Notes under the pieces: model-generated | What the model was told of the DNA's origin: nothing | The model's input: only the letters and a program-made list of their open reading frames with translations | The model's database searches: none | Translations under genes and position numbers: made by a program | NCBI RefSeq assembly: GCF_027744825.2 | Contig: NC_071338.1 | Span: 30,051,501 to 30,115,500 of the forward strand | From: Synchiropus splendidus | Lineage: Eukaryota > Chordata > Actinopteri > Syngnathiformes > Callionymidae | DNA length: 64,000 nt | Direction: 5' to 3' | Shown here: piece after piece, positions 11,256-23,597 of the stretch | Numbering within the stretch: position 1 is the stretch's first letter | Layout of the letters: each line of letters starts with the position of its first letter

Positions 11256-12774
11256 AGCATTTACTGGGCTGGTGGAGTGGTGGCTTGCTTCTGGAAAGTA
11301 GAAGCTCACAATGATTGTTTTTAGCAGAGAATATTTACTCAGAAATGCCTATTAAAAAAACATTTTCATCTCTAATAAATCTTGCATCTTGAGCATAAAG
11401 TTTTCAATTGTGAGGTTTTTTGGTCTGCTTGTTTTTCCCTCACACATAGTCCTGTGTCATGATCAAAAATATTTATCGACAGCCGCTTGCTTTAAATATT
11501 GAAAGTGAGTTTTGCTACTGTAAAATACATCTTATATTTGTGCGCTTTAATTAATCATTTGAGGATGTGAGGTGTCACCGCCCCATCACTGTGAGGCCGC
11601 TGGTGTGGAACCAATTGCTGTGTTTAGTTGTCAGCTCGCGGCAGCCGACAGATTTGGTTTCGGAACTTTGCAGGTCACTGGTCTGGGTCTAAGCTTCCAC
11701 AGCAGCTACTTCCACTATTCTTCCTAATAATGACAGCATTAGCATCGGTATCGTCACCTCACCCGCCTCATCACGACATCTTGATACGCAGAGTATAATC
11801 TTGTATCTTGTATGCAGAGACCTGCCTGTGCCGAGCCGCCACACCCCAGGCTCACTTCCACCGGCTTCACAACCAAGGCTGAGGAGGAGACATTTCTAGC
11901 ACATTTTTCTTGTCTATCGTCTGAGTTAGAATCTCCACAAGTTAAGAACACCGGCACATTTTAATGAGCTCGGGTCTCAAGGTGAGATGTTATATTTATT
12001 CAGTTTGACAGAAAAAAAGTTGGAGACGTCTTGCTCAAATGAGATGGGAATGCTGAACTACTTTGCTGGGCCGGACCAAGAGTGAGAGGCCCTCTTGTAC
12101 AAACACAAGAACCTGTCTGGAAGTGAGCTTTGCTTTCTGTGAGTGTGCATCCGCCGCTCTGATATTAACCTGTGGAAATCAAACAGGATGAAAATGAAAG
12201 GTTCCCGCTCCAGACAGAAAACGGAAGGAAAAGAGCGGGATGATGAGTGCAGTTCGGAGCAGGCTGATGGTCGACAAGCAGCATGGACATTAGCTGTTAA
12301 AATGAATGTGGACGAAAATGGATTTCACTAGCGTGGCCAATTAAAAACATTTTACACAATGTAAACAAAAACTATCAGAGAAAAACTTCACGCAAATGTC
12401 ATTAAACATCTAGATGCATAATATATAATGTAGGTTATAGAGCACATACATATGAACCGTTTGTAATAGCAAGTGTGCTGACATTGTCCTACATAATAGA
12501 GAGACAAACCCAGTTGGTTTACAGCAATACATAGACTGCACTTACAAAAACGCCTGATGAAGAGGAGCAGAGAAGAAGAGGGAACTTCCTCATACTTCTC
12601 TCTTATGCTTGTACGATCGAATGCAGAAGAGAGAAGATCAGGAGCACTGTAAGGACACAAGCGGTTACCCAAAGTGTTTTTGAAAAAAAATACCAAAAAG
12701 TAACATTCAATGACTCTTCGGGAAAAATAAGGAAAGTCAGGACCAGGGGTCGAAATGTTTCAGCCCTTCCACAC
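11256..12774. other. non-coding stretch with no clear feature
   Basis: No exon, RNA gene or repeat that recurs in the window was recognised here. Open frames at 11754-11957, 12143-12331 and 12388-12696 are short and have no domain or splice evidence. Confidence 0.4.
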
Positions 12775-12862
12775 TGCCTGGCATAATGCATTGGCATAGG
12801 GAAAGTGAACTTTTGCATCCTATACTGACGCCAAAAGCAGGCTTCAGTGTAGCATGTTGATG
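12775..12862 (+). mobile_element. fragment of the AACCCAACC-ended MITE family
   Basis: Contains gcataatgcattggcatagg, then gaaagtgaacttttgcatcc, then tatactgacgccaaa with ggcttcagtgtagcatg. The same ordered motifs occur at 32899-33004, on the minus strand at 13690-13795 and 17985-18056, and at 14539-14606. Only the left part of the element is present. Confidence 0.55.
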
Positions 12863-12867
12863 CATTA

Positions 12868-13454
12868 GGTGTTACGGGTCAAGACGTGGAGCGAGACCCA
12901 AGTGCTGTGGTGAAAGACACAGGAGGCAGGAGCGAGTCAGAAAAACAATATTTTAATCTTTAACAACAACAAAACCACAACATAAGGCGTCACCGAACCA
13001 GGAGAATCAAAGCAAAGTCAGAATGTCCAGCGTCACCAAACTGGCAGAAGTCCATAAACATGAATAAGAGTCCAAACAGAAAGCATCACCGAACCGGGAG
13101 AATCAAACAAACTTAAATCTGGTAACAGAGAGACAAAAGCACAATGAACAGTGATAATCAATGACAAAAGAAACCAGGAAACACACGGAAACAGGAGGAA
13201 ACTAAACACTAACTCAGGCACCAGGGTTTCAGACAAAGTAATCAAAATAAGCTAGCAAGCGCACAGAAAGAGACAACGAACGAGGAGAGCCAGTTTACCA
13301 CAGGAACAATAGGAGACCATCTGGCACACGTTGCTGGAGTCCAGGTGCTCTTATACTCAGGTGATCAGGGGTTGATTGGCTCCAGCCGTGTGCCACAGGA
13401 ACAGGAAGAAAACAAAACAGGACTCAAGGGATAAAATAAAAGCAGAATCATGAC
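12868..13454. repeat. unclassified repeat-like segment with internal cgtcaccgaacc motif
   Basis: The segment begins gtgttacgggtcaagacg and ends agcagaatcatgac. Inside it the phrase cgtcaccgaacc or a variant, followed by ggagaatcaaa, recurs near 12987, 13031 and 13084, giving an irregular tandem array with a spacing of about 45-50 bp. The composition (cctggactccagcaacg and caggtgatcaggggttgatt on one strand or the other) is typical of dispersed fish transposon sequence, but terminal inverted repeats are not clear. The class is unknown. Confidence 0.4.
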
Positions 13455-13509
13455 TTTACGTCTTCAAACAAAGCACAGCTCCACCTTTTGCGGCAGTGCA
13501 GCATCTTAA

Positions 13510-13795
13510 AATAAAAAGAAAGAGGTTGGGGTTGGGTAAGCCATGGGATGGCGCTCCATTTAACAATGTGTCAATTTCTATCTAAAGCCCCTCAAATTGC
13601 ATGTTGCTCCTCGCTCCTCCATCCACTACAGTGCCTGCAACATGATATAGGAGGGAAAACGTTTCGGAATTCATGCGTAAGCATCAAAATGCAACGTTGA
13701 AGGCAGCCTGTGTCGTTAGCATAGGATGCAGAAGCCCACTTTCCCGACGTCAGTTTATACGATGCCACTGCATTGAGGATGGGTTGAATAATGAC
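13510..13795 (-). mobile_element. AACCCAACC-ended MITE, internally shortened copy
   Basis: Read on the minus strand, the segment starts caacccatcctca, continues tgcagtggcatcgtataa and gggaaagtgggcttctgc, and later has atggagcgccatcccatgg followed by cttacccaaccccaac. These blocks match, in the same order, the plus-strand element at 32886-33374 (tcagtggtgtaatatactgg, gggaaagtggacttctgc, atggagcaccatcccatgg). Spacing between blocks differs, so the copy has internal deletions or is diverged. The open frames across it are by-products. Confidence 0.6.
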
Positions 13796-14538
13796 AACTG
13801 TTTTCCCATCTCTCATCTGTCATGTGAATGTCAATGGAATGTATGGCAACAACTAAATGTCATTTTAATGCAGTTTAATGACAAAGTATTCATTCATATC
13901 TGCCCACAGGATGTTTTCACGTCTTCGAACTAAGTTTCTAACTCAGTGCTACGTTTCCAAACGGATTTCTGATGATGAAAGTGCACTATAGTTTGTGCAA
14001 GTAATAATCAATTAAGACAATTTTAAGAACTTAGTTTCTTTGTTGATACAGAGACTTGATCACTACTCCATCACTGCCAAACCTCCTTTCGAAGCCCATC
14101 AAGCTGTAGACATCATCCTGAAGCTTGTAGTATTTTAGAATTACTTTGAAAGGTGTTGGCCAAGAGAATCTATTTTGACGAAAGGCTGCATCCAAAAATC
14201 CTTTCGAAATGACACTAGACTCTTGAGAATTGGAATGAAATGATGAGAATTTTCAAAACGTCCAACCTGTTTGACCAGTTTGGTGTCTTTCATTTCTGCA
14301 GCTTGTACTTGTTTGACTAGTGCCTCACTGAGATATTATTTTTGACTCAGCTGCTCCAGTCCATTTTGAATACTAGAAGGCTAAAACAAATGATTTTTAA
14401 ATCGGATACTTCATAAAATCATCTCCTTGAGTATGTCATTGAGTGTCCGTGAGGACACAAATGCAAACTTTTCTCACTTGTGTTTATTTACATTTCCTGT
14501 TACTTTGTTTCTTTTGGTTGCAAAACCTATTAACTCCC
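13796..14538. other. non-coding stretch, nothing recognised
   Basis: AT-rich single-copy-looking sequence. No frame, hairpin or repeat could be supported. Confidence 0.45.
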
Positions 14539-14606
14539 ATGGCGTAATATAGTGAAGTTGGGAAAGTGAACCTTTGCACTCCAAGGGCAGCCTTCAGCTT
14601 CACATG
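14539..14606 (+). mobile_element. fragment of the AACCCAACC-ended MITE family
   Basis: The order atggcgtaatatagtgaag, ttgggaaagtgaacctttgc, agggcagccttcagc matches the left part of the element at 32886. The copy stops abruptly at the (GAATCA)n run that follows. Confidence 0.5.
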
Positions 14607-14608
14607 TT

Positions 14609-14632
14609 GAATCAGAATCAGAATCAGAATCA
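14609..14632 (+). repeat. (GAATCA)4 hexanucleotide repeat
   Basis: Four tandem GAATCA units, followed by aatgtattgccatggtcagtg. Similar aatcagaatc... tails followed by tttatt occur at 39298, 55494 and 60154. They resemble the reverse-strand 3' tail of LINE or SINE copies, so this probably marks the end of a mostly lost minus-strand insertion. Confidence 0.7.
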
Positions 14633-14799
14633 AATGTATTGCCATGGTCAGTGGTGCATTTCAGTCATGGTGACTTTCTGACTTGTAGATATAAAAAGAC
14701 TTCATTGTAAATAGCAACTGACATGTAATGTATTTCAGTGAAAAGAGCCTGTGAACACCCAAACATCAGTCCTGTCTTTGAAGCTCTTTCCACCATGTC

Positions 14800-15345
14800 T
14801 GCATCATCCTCTTCACCTCCTTCCATCGCTACCTCAAGTCTTAGCATCCTCAGTGTTCCTCCATCTTCCTTCTCATTTGCACAAAAGTTCCTTGTATTAG
14901 AAGATGTTGAGGTTGGAACTGCCAGGCAGAAGGTGGAGAGGAAGGCCAAAGAGGAGATTGACGGAGGTGGTGAAGGAGGACACGAGGTTTGTAGGTTTGA
15001 GAGAAGAGAAAGCAGAGGACAGGGGGAGATGGAGGAAGACGGTCCAGCACTTGGAGAATGGAGAATGAGAAGAAGAAAAACTGGAGAAGGTGGAGAGGAA
15101 GGCCAAAGAGGAGATTGATGGAGGTGGTGAAGGAGGACACGAGGTTTGTAGGTTTGAGAGAAGAGGAAGCAGAGGACAGGGTGAGATGGAGGAGGATGAT
15201 CCACTGTGGCGAACCCTGAAGGGAGAAGCTGAAAGAAAAAGAAGAAGAAGATGCATCATCCTCTTCACCTCCTTCCATCTCTGCCTGTTATTGCTACCTC
15301 AAGCCAGAGCATCCTTCTTTGTATTTAAGTTCTTTGTATTTGATG
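14800..15345 (+). repeat. direct repeats of about 90 bp enclosing a LINE fragment
   Basis: A 28-bp stretch starting tgcatcatcctcttcacctc is identical at 14800-14827 and 15252-15279. Similarity continues loosely on both sides (gctacctcaag, agcatcct, agttcyttgtatt), giving copies at about 14800-14897 and 15252-15340, the second carrying about 13 extra bases. Between them lies an RTE-like LINE 3' end in two tandem pieces. The flanks are far longer than a usual target-site duplication, so a tandem segmental duplication is more likely. Confidence 0.65.
14899..15251 (+). mobile_element. RTE-like LINE 3' end, tandemly duplicated
   Basis: The first piece (14899 to about 15079) and second piece (about 15085-15251) both contain ggtggagaggaaggccaaag, gtggtgaaggaggacacg and gaggtttgtaggtttgagag. 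These encode the C-terminal end of the RTE-like LINE (the segment with VKEDM and RWRKM motifs in related copies). The second piece also has the 3' end aaccctgaagggagaagc followed by a (GAA)-rich tail. The element is 5'-truncated and carries no RT active site. The matching plus-strand frame at 14738-15118 is a chimera of flank and LINE. Confidence 0.7.
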
Positions 15346-17984
15346 TGAACTTTGTGGAGCAATGCACTGGTTGACGTAACCCAGATAAAGAACTGTCTTA
15401 ACCTTAACCAGCGATGTTCCAGGTTCTAACCGTGTTGGCGGCTTATTGCGAGTCACTACAGATAAAAGAAGCAAGTGCATCAATGGGAAAGCCTGACTCA
15501 CAGCGCTCGCTGTAGAGCCGTTCAATGACTTCCATGTGACAGCTTTCCATGGCGGCGGCAGCCTGTATCAGCAAGATAACATGCCCTAGCACAAAAATCC
15601 GTTACAAAGTCTTGAGCTCCAGTGAAGATCTCTCCAGCATTTCATGTTTGACATTAGTATCGTGGGGTTGAATTTGGTTGCTTTGGAAACCTCCTGTGGA
15701 TTTACTCCGACGGTTCATAGCACATAAAGAGTTTTGTCACGTACAGATTTGTGAAGTGTTGAAAGCCTTTCAGTTAAGGGTTTCTGACATTATTCTCTTG
15801 AGCAGAGAGCGCTGTCCCTCACTGTTGTTTTGACTGCACATCGCGCGGCTACCACACACCTGCACTGCCATCGTGCTTATCTCCATCGAAGCCTCACTTC
15901 ACACCTTCCAATAAATTTTTGATTCTGTTCCTGCTCTCTTCTGTGGGTACATTTGCTGAATGCCGGATGCAAGCACGCATCCGGCTTCCATGATCTGCCT
16001 TCATGTGAGACAGTTATCAAAGCAATCGTCTTGTTTCTTAACCAACCATGTGAAGCACCAAAGCAAGTGAGTCACGCACTATTTTATCAGCAGTTCTCTT
16101 CTGTGAGGAGTTGTGTGGAGCAAGGTATTGGAGACTCAAGAAAAAGAAACAAAACTAAAGGTATCTAATCACAAAGGGTGAGTCAGCGTCCAAAGGTGAA
16201 GTTCAGAGTGAGACGTGATTCAAATCCAGAAAACACATAGGAAAGCATCATTGGGATCAAACACTAACTGAGGCTTAGAGGCCAGGCCAAGGTTACAAAA
16301 ACAAGGAAGACGGTACACAAATAATGAGCACTGCTACGATGAGCTCAAAAGAACACGGCAGTATGTTCAGCTTGTTTTTAGTCGCTTTTTTTCCCAATTA
16401 ATGTCCCAAATAATTTGGTTTCAATGCAAAACTATGGACACAATACATCCAATATAACATCGATATTTATTTATTTGATAAGGAATTCAACTGTATGTCT
16501 AAAAGTACTTTAAATTTCAGCATTTAAAAAAGAAATTCTAAAATAGAAACTGTTTGGTCTGGAGTGGTCAACTCTTGAAAGTCCCTTCTATTCTGAGTAA
16601 TATTGTGCATTTTTATTTTGCATTGACTCAGTTGACTATTGCAATATATCACAATGTTGTGATTCTGTTGTGTCTATTGTCAGTATGTGTGTGTATGTGT
16701 GCATGTCAGTGATGTGTATCATCAGGTTCTCAAGTGCTCTGTGAAGTCTGAGGCCATTGTTTTCAACAGGAAAGCAAAGATGTCTCTCGCTACTCGTGTC
16801 AAGGACTCTATTATTGTTAGCGGACAAGTGTAACTCTGGTGCTGAATTGAAAATGTTTGATTCGAGCCCTATGGTAATTTTAAAAAATGCTAACCCCATC
16901 TGTTTTTTACATGACACTAAGGATGGGCAATAACTTATCCTACGCAATATACCTCCAAACAGAATCTCCACGATGACAATTCTGCACTGCAACACACGGC
17001 TCACGGCGTGCTGCACTCTCCAGCATCACGGCGTTTGACACGCGACACCGGCGTGTGACGGTAGTGGAGAGTGTGGTGGACTTTGGTTCACGATCGTAGT
17101 TTTAAACTTATTTTTAATACAGCGAACCTTTGATAATGACATTGGTCAACTCTGAGTCTCAGGATCGGTGTTTATTGTATTAGATGGAGTGGTCCTCATA
17201 GGTTCTCTGACGCGGTCGTTGCCTTGGTTCACATCAACACATGCACGTCCCTTGCATTGCTGGATCACTGTGGTGTAGATAAATGTATATTGGCCGAACC
17301 TCCACTTCGGTTTTGGCGCCGGCGTCCTCTTCCGCGTCCCCATTAGGGTTCACTGATCGCGGACACACTCTCACAGGCAGCCCTAATCCAACACCCCAGC
17401 ATCAGTTAGGGACCATCAACAAATTCTGAAGCGGTCAAAGTACTAGTGAAATCTTCAATAAGGCAATGAATGCTTTCGGAGAGAGTATTGTGAAAAGGTT
17501 TTCCATCACACAAGACAACGGAGTGACAGTTTGTATAATGATTTCGAGAACAGAATATTATTATTTATATTACTATTCACTTTATTTCTAATATTTCTTC
17601 AATAACATGAAGGAAGTGTGTCCACAATGGTCCATCATTAAAGTCAACTGTTAAGAGACAATTTAACCCCTAAATAAACCAGTGGCTTCTACCAGAGACA
17701 TGAAACATTGAATTTCTCATCTCCACACTTAGTGAACTATTATATTTAAACATGAATAAATAAATGATGTTGAAGACTAACTCCAATAATAAGTTTTATC
17801 ATAAAACAGTTTCAGAGACGGTAGAGTCCAACACATAGAATAGAATTATTGTTATCGCCGAACATTTCTCGCAAAACTTTTATTCGTCCATATTGCCCAT
17901 TCTTACGTGACACACCAGGATAAACCACAGAATGCGGGACATTCTTCAAGTGAAAGCTGAATGTGTCTACTTGCACATCTTTGG
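15346..17984. other. non-coding stretch; possible repeat remnants only
   Basis: No supported exon. The segment at about 17020-17400 is GC-richer (acggcgtgctgc, tttggcgccggcgtcc) with a 65-codon minus-strand frame (17343-17146, basic start MGTRKRTPAPKPKWRF), but it lacks splice or domain evidence and could be part of an uncharacterised repeat. The segment 16140-16330 resembles in composition the cgtcaccgaacc repeat at 12868. Confidence 0.35.
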
Positions 17985-18056
17985 TGTCAGTATTGGACGC
18001 AAAAGTGCACTTCCCAACCTCAGTACATCCGGCCATGGGAGAGAGGATGGGTTGCA
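17985..18056 (-). mobile_element. fragment of the AACCCAACC-ended MITE family
   Basis: On the plus strand the order is gtcagtattggacgcaaaag, tgcacttcccaacctcagtac, gagaggatgggttgc. This is the reverse complement of the element's left end at 32886-33004 (caaccaatcc, cactgggaaagtggac, gcgtcctatactgac). It is a partial copy. Confidence 0.5.
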
Positions 18057-21000
18057 ACATGAAAGAAAGGTGGATGGGTAGCTGTCATTCCCAGAAGAGG
18101 GTAGGCTGGAGTCCTAAACTTGAGGTAGAGCTAACTCATCTCTCACCTGTGCGAAACCCTCAGGAGGTTTTCTTGAACTGTCTGACTCGCTATACTGTAC
18201 ATCAAGTGGCCAACACAAGACTCCTTTGACTTTGTCTTCATTGTGCCGTCTTGAACTGTAAAAGACTCAAATGTATAACGGAGAAATGAACACATGATCT
18301 CGATTCTACCTTTCTCAGAAGCTGGACACCAACTGCACACCAGCAGGATAATCATGCATCCAACAAATACACCCATGTAAAGAGAATAATTCAGTGAAAT
18401 AGGCGGTGAGATGAAAGTCTATTGAACACTGACCTGCTTTATTTCTAATGCAACACACTCTCACTCCTCTATATTGACGGTTGTCAAGCGGACTATTTTG
18501 TCTGATGTTGACATAGGCATCAGCATTCCGTGTTGCATGTTGACGCGCTGGAGATGAGGCCCGCCCCCCTCCCCTGTGTTCACTTTCATTTGAGAGCACA
18601 TCGGTGAATTCACATGAGGCCTTTTATATAAACAATTGAAGAACTCTTGGAGGAAATGGAAAACACGTGTATCAGCCGATGCAAGAGGCCCAAGGATGCC
18701 ACTGAGTTACCAAAGAAAGAGGTGAGGTGCCGCGTGAGTGGGGGTGGTGAAAGCAAACAGACTGGGAGGGGGTGGTGATGATGTTGTTGAGAGTGCGTTG
18801 AGAGGCTGAGGAGAGGAAGAGAAGTACTGTATGCAGGCAGCGAGGTGTAGAAGCAGGTGGAGGGGTGATGGTGATGATGATGCCACAGCCTGATGAGATG
18901 TGCTAAATGAGAAATGATTCACAAGATCAGGAGGGGAAACGTTTTCCATGATGATCCGGGCTTAAACGCAGAGGAGGAGAGGAGAGAAGCTACTCCACAA
19001 AATAGGAGCGGCGGGAAGAAGATGGGGAGAGTGAGTGAGCGCAGACTAGATGAGGTGTATGAGCGCACACAACGTGATATTGACTGAAGGCTTTCCTTGT
19101 TAATTGCATATTTGCTGCGATTGCTCTGTGATCTGCTCTGCTGAATGAGAATAACGTCCCTCTTGTTCATTTCTCCTGACGTGGACCGAGGAGAGGAGGA
19201 GGTGATGGACCAGAGGAGAAACTTCCACCGTGGTTTTAGTAGCGATATTCAGTTGCTGGATGTGACATTCTGAAACTAATGTATTGTAAAAAAGCGAAGA
19301 TTAAAAAAAGAATGCAGTCAAAATAGTGAGGAATTTTCAGAAACTGTTTTAAACCAGCGTTTGTTTTGACTTTGAAGCTCACTTAAAACAAGAATGCCAA
19401 GTTCTAGCTTCATAAAGCATCGATTATGACAACTTTTCAAAAACCACTTTGAGTACACAGATGAAAAATGTAGTTATTAAACCTCTTGGTTCCTTCTGGT
19501 CCCAGATAGAACTCAGAAACAAAACAAAAGTGCAGGTTTCAACGAGTCAAATCGGCGCAGTTCACATAAATGCTTCACCAGCAGCCATTACATTTTTGTA
19601 TTTTCAAATCCAAATCTGGGCACTTTGACACTTTGAGCTTCACCCTTTTTAAAACTTGAGGAACACGCCAACATGTGTAACAAGTTAAAAGGTGAGAGTC
19701 AAGTGTTCGGCTACAAGGACGTCTGCTGAAACCTGTTTGAGTTGGCAAACTGACTGAGCTGTGTCTTCTGATAACACAGACCGGAGCCGACAGTTTAGAT
19801 GTGGCGAAAAAATCTTCCTTTTTAATAAAAAAAAATGGAATAATTTGATTGCAAAACATGATACTGGAACATTAAAAATTGAATTACTAATTCACTAAAA
19901 TGCATAAAGTAAATAAGTAATAAAAAATGTAAATAAAAACATCATAAAAATAAAAAAATGAGATAGAGAATCAACTTGACAAAATTTCATTCTCCCGCTC
20001 CAACTTCAGTTCTTCTCCAGCTATTATTGCAGGAAGCAGTTTCTCCAGCAGTCCTAATGCTATTCATGTCTTTCTGACACCATGCATGGAGATGATAAAC
20101 TCAAAGTTATTGCACCATATTTGAAAGCTTGTGTTTCGGTTAGAGGTTGCTTCTGTATCGCTTCCTCCAGAGAAATGCAGAAATAATAAGAACACTGAAG
20201 GAGAAACTATTCGTACTTGAATTTTGAGGGCACAACTTCCCCCTTTTTTTTAAAGGTTATAAATGTAATTCACAAAGCAATCGCCTTTTTCACCCTGTTT
20301 TCTTTAAACTTTCTTTTGTTTTCCCCACTTGACTCCTGTATGAACCTGCTCAACATGCAGCAAACGGATGTTTCGCTAATATCACCTGTGAGTTAAATGA
20401 AATATTCAATCAGTACTATCAATGTCTCAAACTCCAGCCATCAATTCCACTCATACAAGCACCAATCGTCTATTCCAATTAAGCCTTGGCACTAAATATG
20501 TGCATTCAATTAACAAAACACTTCGTCCACCTTCATTGTTGTTTTATTCATCTATGAAAGTTCAGAACAACAACTTTTCAAGCAAAGAAACATTTGTTCT
20601 TTTGGACGGTTTCCCCAACATTCCATTCTCCCACCAGGAAAAATCCACTTGAATCTTCTACATATGTTGTTTCTCAGTGAGTAACATAAAACCAGATTCA
20701 ACTTTTCCTGTTTTTGACCCAAAAAAAAAGCTAAATTAGATGTATTACTGACTTAAAAGTTAGAGGTTTACACACATTTCAGTAATAATACACAAAAATG
20801 TCGGTCTTCACGATGACCACTCCAAAATATAGACTTTGGAGACCCCATTTTTCATCCAAGATGTAACTTCCTGCTGATGTTCCGAGATCCGTAGGTCCCT
20901 ACTTTAGTATTTTCACGCAACATTCTCATCTCAGGATCGACTGTGTGAAGTGCATCAGCACCACACTACCAGACTGCGCAGTTGTGGGCTGTCCTCAGTC

Positions 21001-21114
21001 CCGTATGCTTGTCCCTTTATTCTCCGAACGTAACCTCAGCCAAACTACAGCCAAATTAGTATTAGAATGGATTCTTACTCGCGGAGTGACCCCACAAAAA
21101 AAGATCCCCTAGAT
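18057..21114. other. non-coding stretch with no clear feature
   Basis: AT-rich sequence with a purine-rich patch at about 18690-19040. Small frames on the minus strand (18315-18599, 18707-18949, 18919-19170, 19575-19859) have no domain or splice support. Nothing else recurs in the window. Confidence 0.4.
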
Positions 21115-21696
21115 CATTGATTCTTAGCCATGGAGCCGAGGCCCATTGTTGGGCTGTGAGCTCCTCCTAGAAGGTCTCTAAAAGTTTTTTTGTTTTACCC
21201 CTTTGGGCCGTGGGGGCCACAAGACGCGCAGTTTTAATACATTAGCCACATATGGTGGTAGCAGTGAGTCACTGAATTGACTTTACAGCTGCAAATCCAT
21301 AATAGTAAACAACTATGCAAAAGTTCTTGAAACAAAATGAAGAAACAACAACAGTAAAAACTGTTCATGAAAGCACCTGTTGAAGCAGTTTTGAAAATGA
21401 ATTACAACACATTATAACAAAACTTTCTTTTTTTTTTACTTATATCCTCTTTGGAGTTTAAATTGTATTATATTTATCCAATTCAGAATTTTATTCAGTT
21501 GCACCTGGTTCTGCTGCTGGATGGACTTTTTGATCCCAAATAAATATTTTTTGCGATGATCACATGGTTTCATTTCATTTCACAAGGTTTCGGTTTGTTT
21601 TCTTGTAAGTTCATAAAATATGGTTATTCATCACAAACAAAAACAAGAGGAATGCATCAATTCTATTGAATTGATCAAAAAGGTTAAGAACCTAAG
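21115..21696 (+). mobile_element. non-autonomous hAT element, copy 2 (diverged)
   Basis: Starts cattgattcttagccatgg and ends aaggttaagaacctaag, corresponding to the ends of the element at 1048-1617. The shared core is present: cacctggttctgctgctgg, then atggactttttgatcc, then gatcacatggtttcat, then ggttattcatc. Ends and body have many substitutions, and no target duplication is recognisable. No transposase frame. Confidence 0.65.
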
Positions 21697-21702
21697 AAGT
21701 TC

Positions 21703-21900
21703 AGGGCCGCGGGGACAGCTGGAGCCTGTCCCAGCAGTCATTGTGCGAGAGGCAGGAACACACCCTGGACAGATCGCCAGTGTATCGCAGGGCAGTTTTA
21801 GAGTGTCCAACTCACCTAGTGAGCATGTCTTTGGGCTGTGAGAGGAAACCAGAGTACCCCAAGAAACCAAACTCCGCCCCTGCTAACCATGGCGCCACTG
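21703..21900 (+). repeat. dispersed repeat (agggccgcggggac ... gcgccactg)
   Basis: Contains the well-known fish repeat phrases cctggacagatcgccagtg, tatcgcagggca, gtctttgggctgtgagagg and aaaccagagtacccc, ending ctaaccatggcgccactg. It lies within 10 bp of the end of hAT copy 2 and is followed by a T-rich run. A shorter fragment of the same family lies at 54338-54385. The class was not determined from sequence alone. Confidence 0.6.
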
Positions 21901-22153
21901 TTTTTTTGTTTGTTTTTTTTATTTTTTAACGGAAAAAAATCCTTTTTTTCTGAGCTTCCAAAATGCCAGTGAACAGCAATGCCGTTCATGTACATTTGCA
22001 TTTCACGTTATTCACTTATATGACTTCCCAAAAACAAGAGACGATTTGACAGAAAATATTCTAAATGAAGTTTTAACTCTTTACATCCATATTAATATAT
22101 ATTTAATATATTATCAAATCTCCAGGAAAGCATCGTTGAAAAGCAATTCACAT
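21901..22153. other. T-rich and AT-rich spacer
   Basis: Contains T-rich runs (21901-21960) and AT-rich single-copy-looking sequence. No feature is supported. Confidence 0.5.
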
Positions 22154-22666
22154 TAGAAAAGCTGGACCAGATGGAGCACCTCCATATTTCCTAAAAATCT
22201 GCACAGGACTGCTGCCACCAATCTGACACCTCTTCCTGTTTCTGGAGCCGTCATCACTCCTGCCTCCTACAAAATCATCTGCTCTCACATTAAGTTACTG
22301 GAGCCAGTCAGATGCCAGTGGGGATGTAAGTGACTGGTTTTCACAATCACAAGGTCATTGGGGGGTCACGACCCCCTGGTGTTTTCACACAAGATGATCA
22401 GATAACAATTCAACTGCATTAAATAATCCGATGTTGAGGAGTGTCAGACAGCACTTCCGTATGTCCTTTGCAATTCTGTGTTGTGTTAGTTGTTTAGTTG
22501 TTAATTTATTGTCTTATAGTACTTGAATTTTTATTTTATTTTATTTTATTTTACATACTCTTAACTGTGTGCCGACAGTACTGCAATTTTATTTATACTG
22601 GATGTCTTGCATTTAGTATACATGACAATAAGTCAAGTTGACCTTGACTTTGACCTTGAACCAACC
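22154..22666 (+). mobile_element. CR1/L2-like LINE remnant, internally deleted
   Basis: Positions about 22154-22220 translate as RKAGPDGAPPYFLKICTGLL, close to the KA(A)GPDG...LK motif of CR1/L2/Rex1-type reverse transcriptases. The 3' part (22480-22666) ends with a catgacaataagtcaagttg tail followed by accttgacttt, a common 3' end of fish L2-type LINEs. Between them an (ATTTT)n run lies at 22534-22556. Most of the RT is missing, so the copy is dead. Confidence 0.55.
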
Positions 22667-23570
22667 AATGGGATGAGCACAAAAACAGGCCCCACATAGG
22701 AGTCACATTACCTCAGGAGCAGTCAGAACCACCAGCAGTTGGCACAGATGGTAGAGAGAGGAGTGGAATTCGGTCAGTGCCCCATACTACACAGAAGAGT
22801 TTGACATCTGGAGCATGACATTCATGAAATAGTTCGCTTCACAGGATCTTTCACGGTTTCTGTTGAGTGACTCTAGTCTCGGGAAGACTTGGAAGTTCTG
22901 CGGTAAATTTGAAGAGTCAGTCAGGTATTGTTATCACTAATGTAACGTACAACTTGGTCTGTAGATTTCTTCCGTCGTGCACCCGTTTTGCTCGGTGCAC
23001 CGTGACCTATGGGCCAGAACAGTTTGTACCCGGTTGGTGTTTGAACATCAATAACTCACTCATTCCACTTTTGTTAAGAGGAGGAATTGTGCGCAAAAAT
23101 ACTTCCAACAAAGATGATTTGGATAGAAGAGACACAATGATGGCTGCCAGAACTGACTCAGGTCCAACTGTATCCTGACTCCTTTTGATTCAGTGGAACA
23201 CGGTCTACAAATTAAATTAGAAAAAAAAAAAGATCCTGATCAATACACAGATTTAACAAAGGGCAGCCTCAGCCAAAGGGATCCAAATCTTCTCCCTCCT
23301 TTCAGGTCTGATTTGAAGGAAATGAAGTTCCTCCGGTGTTAACAACGTCTGGCCTGAAGTGCATGGAACTCAATCAAATGGTGTGTGTGACCCGGCAGTA
23401 ACGGCCAGTGGAAAATATTTGACCCTTATTACAGAGCGCTGCAGTCGGGAATGTTTCAGTCAGTCACGCAGAAGCCGCTGTGGTCAATGTGAGACGACAA
23501 AACCATCCCAAGTTCAGGCGGGCGTTACGTCCATACGCTCCTTGACATGACAGGCATTAGCGCACACAGA
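22667..23570. other. non-coding stretch with no clear feature
   Basis: The 103-codon plus-strand frame at 22867-23178 has no recognisable domain and no good splice sites. An A-rich run is at about 23219-23231. Confidence 0.4.
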
Positions 23571-23597
23571 CACACACACACACACACACACACACAC
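23571..23597 (+). repeat. (CA)n microsatellite
   Basis: About 13 CA dinucleotides followed by gcgcgg. Typical vertebrate microsatellite. Confidence 0.95.

Noticed and set aside
14665..15278. Overlapping frames up to 179 codons on the minus strand
   Set aside because: They are antisense readings of the purine-rich LINE 3' end and its flanks.
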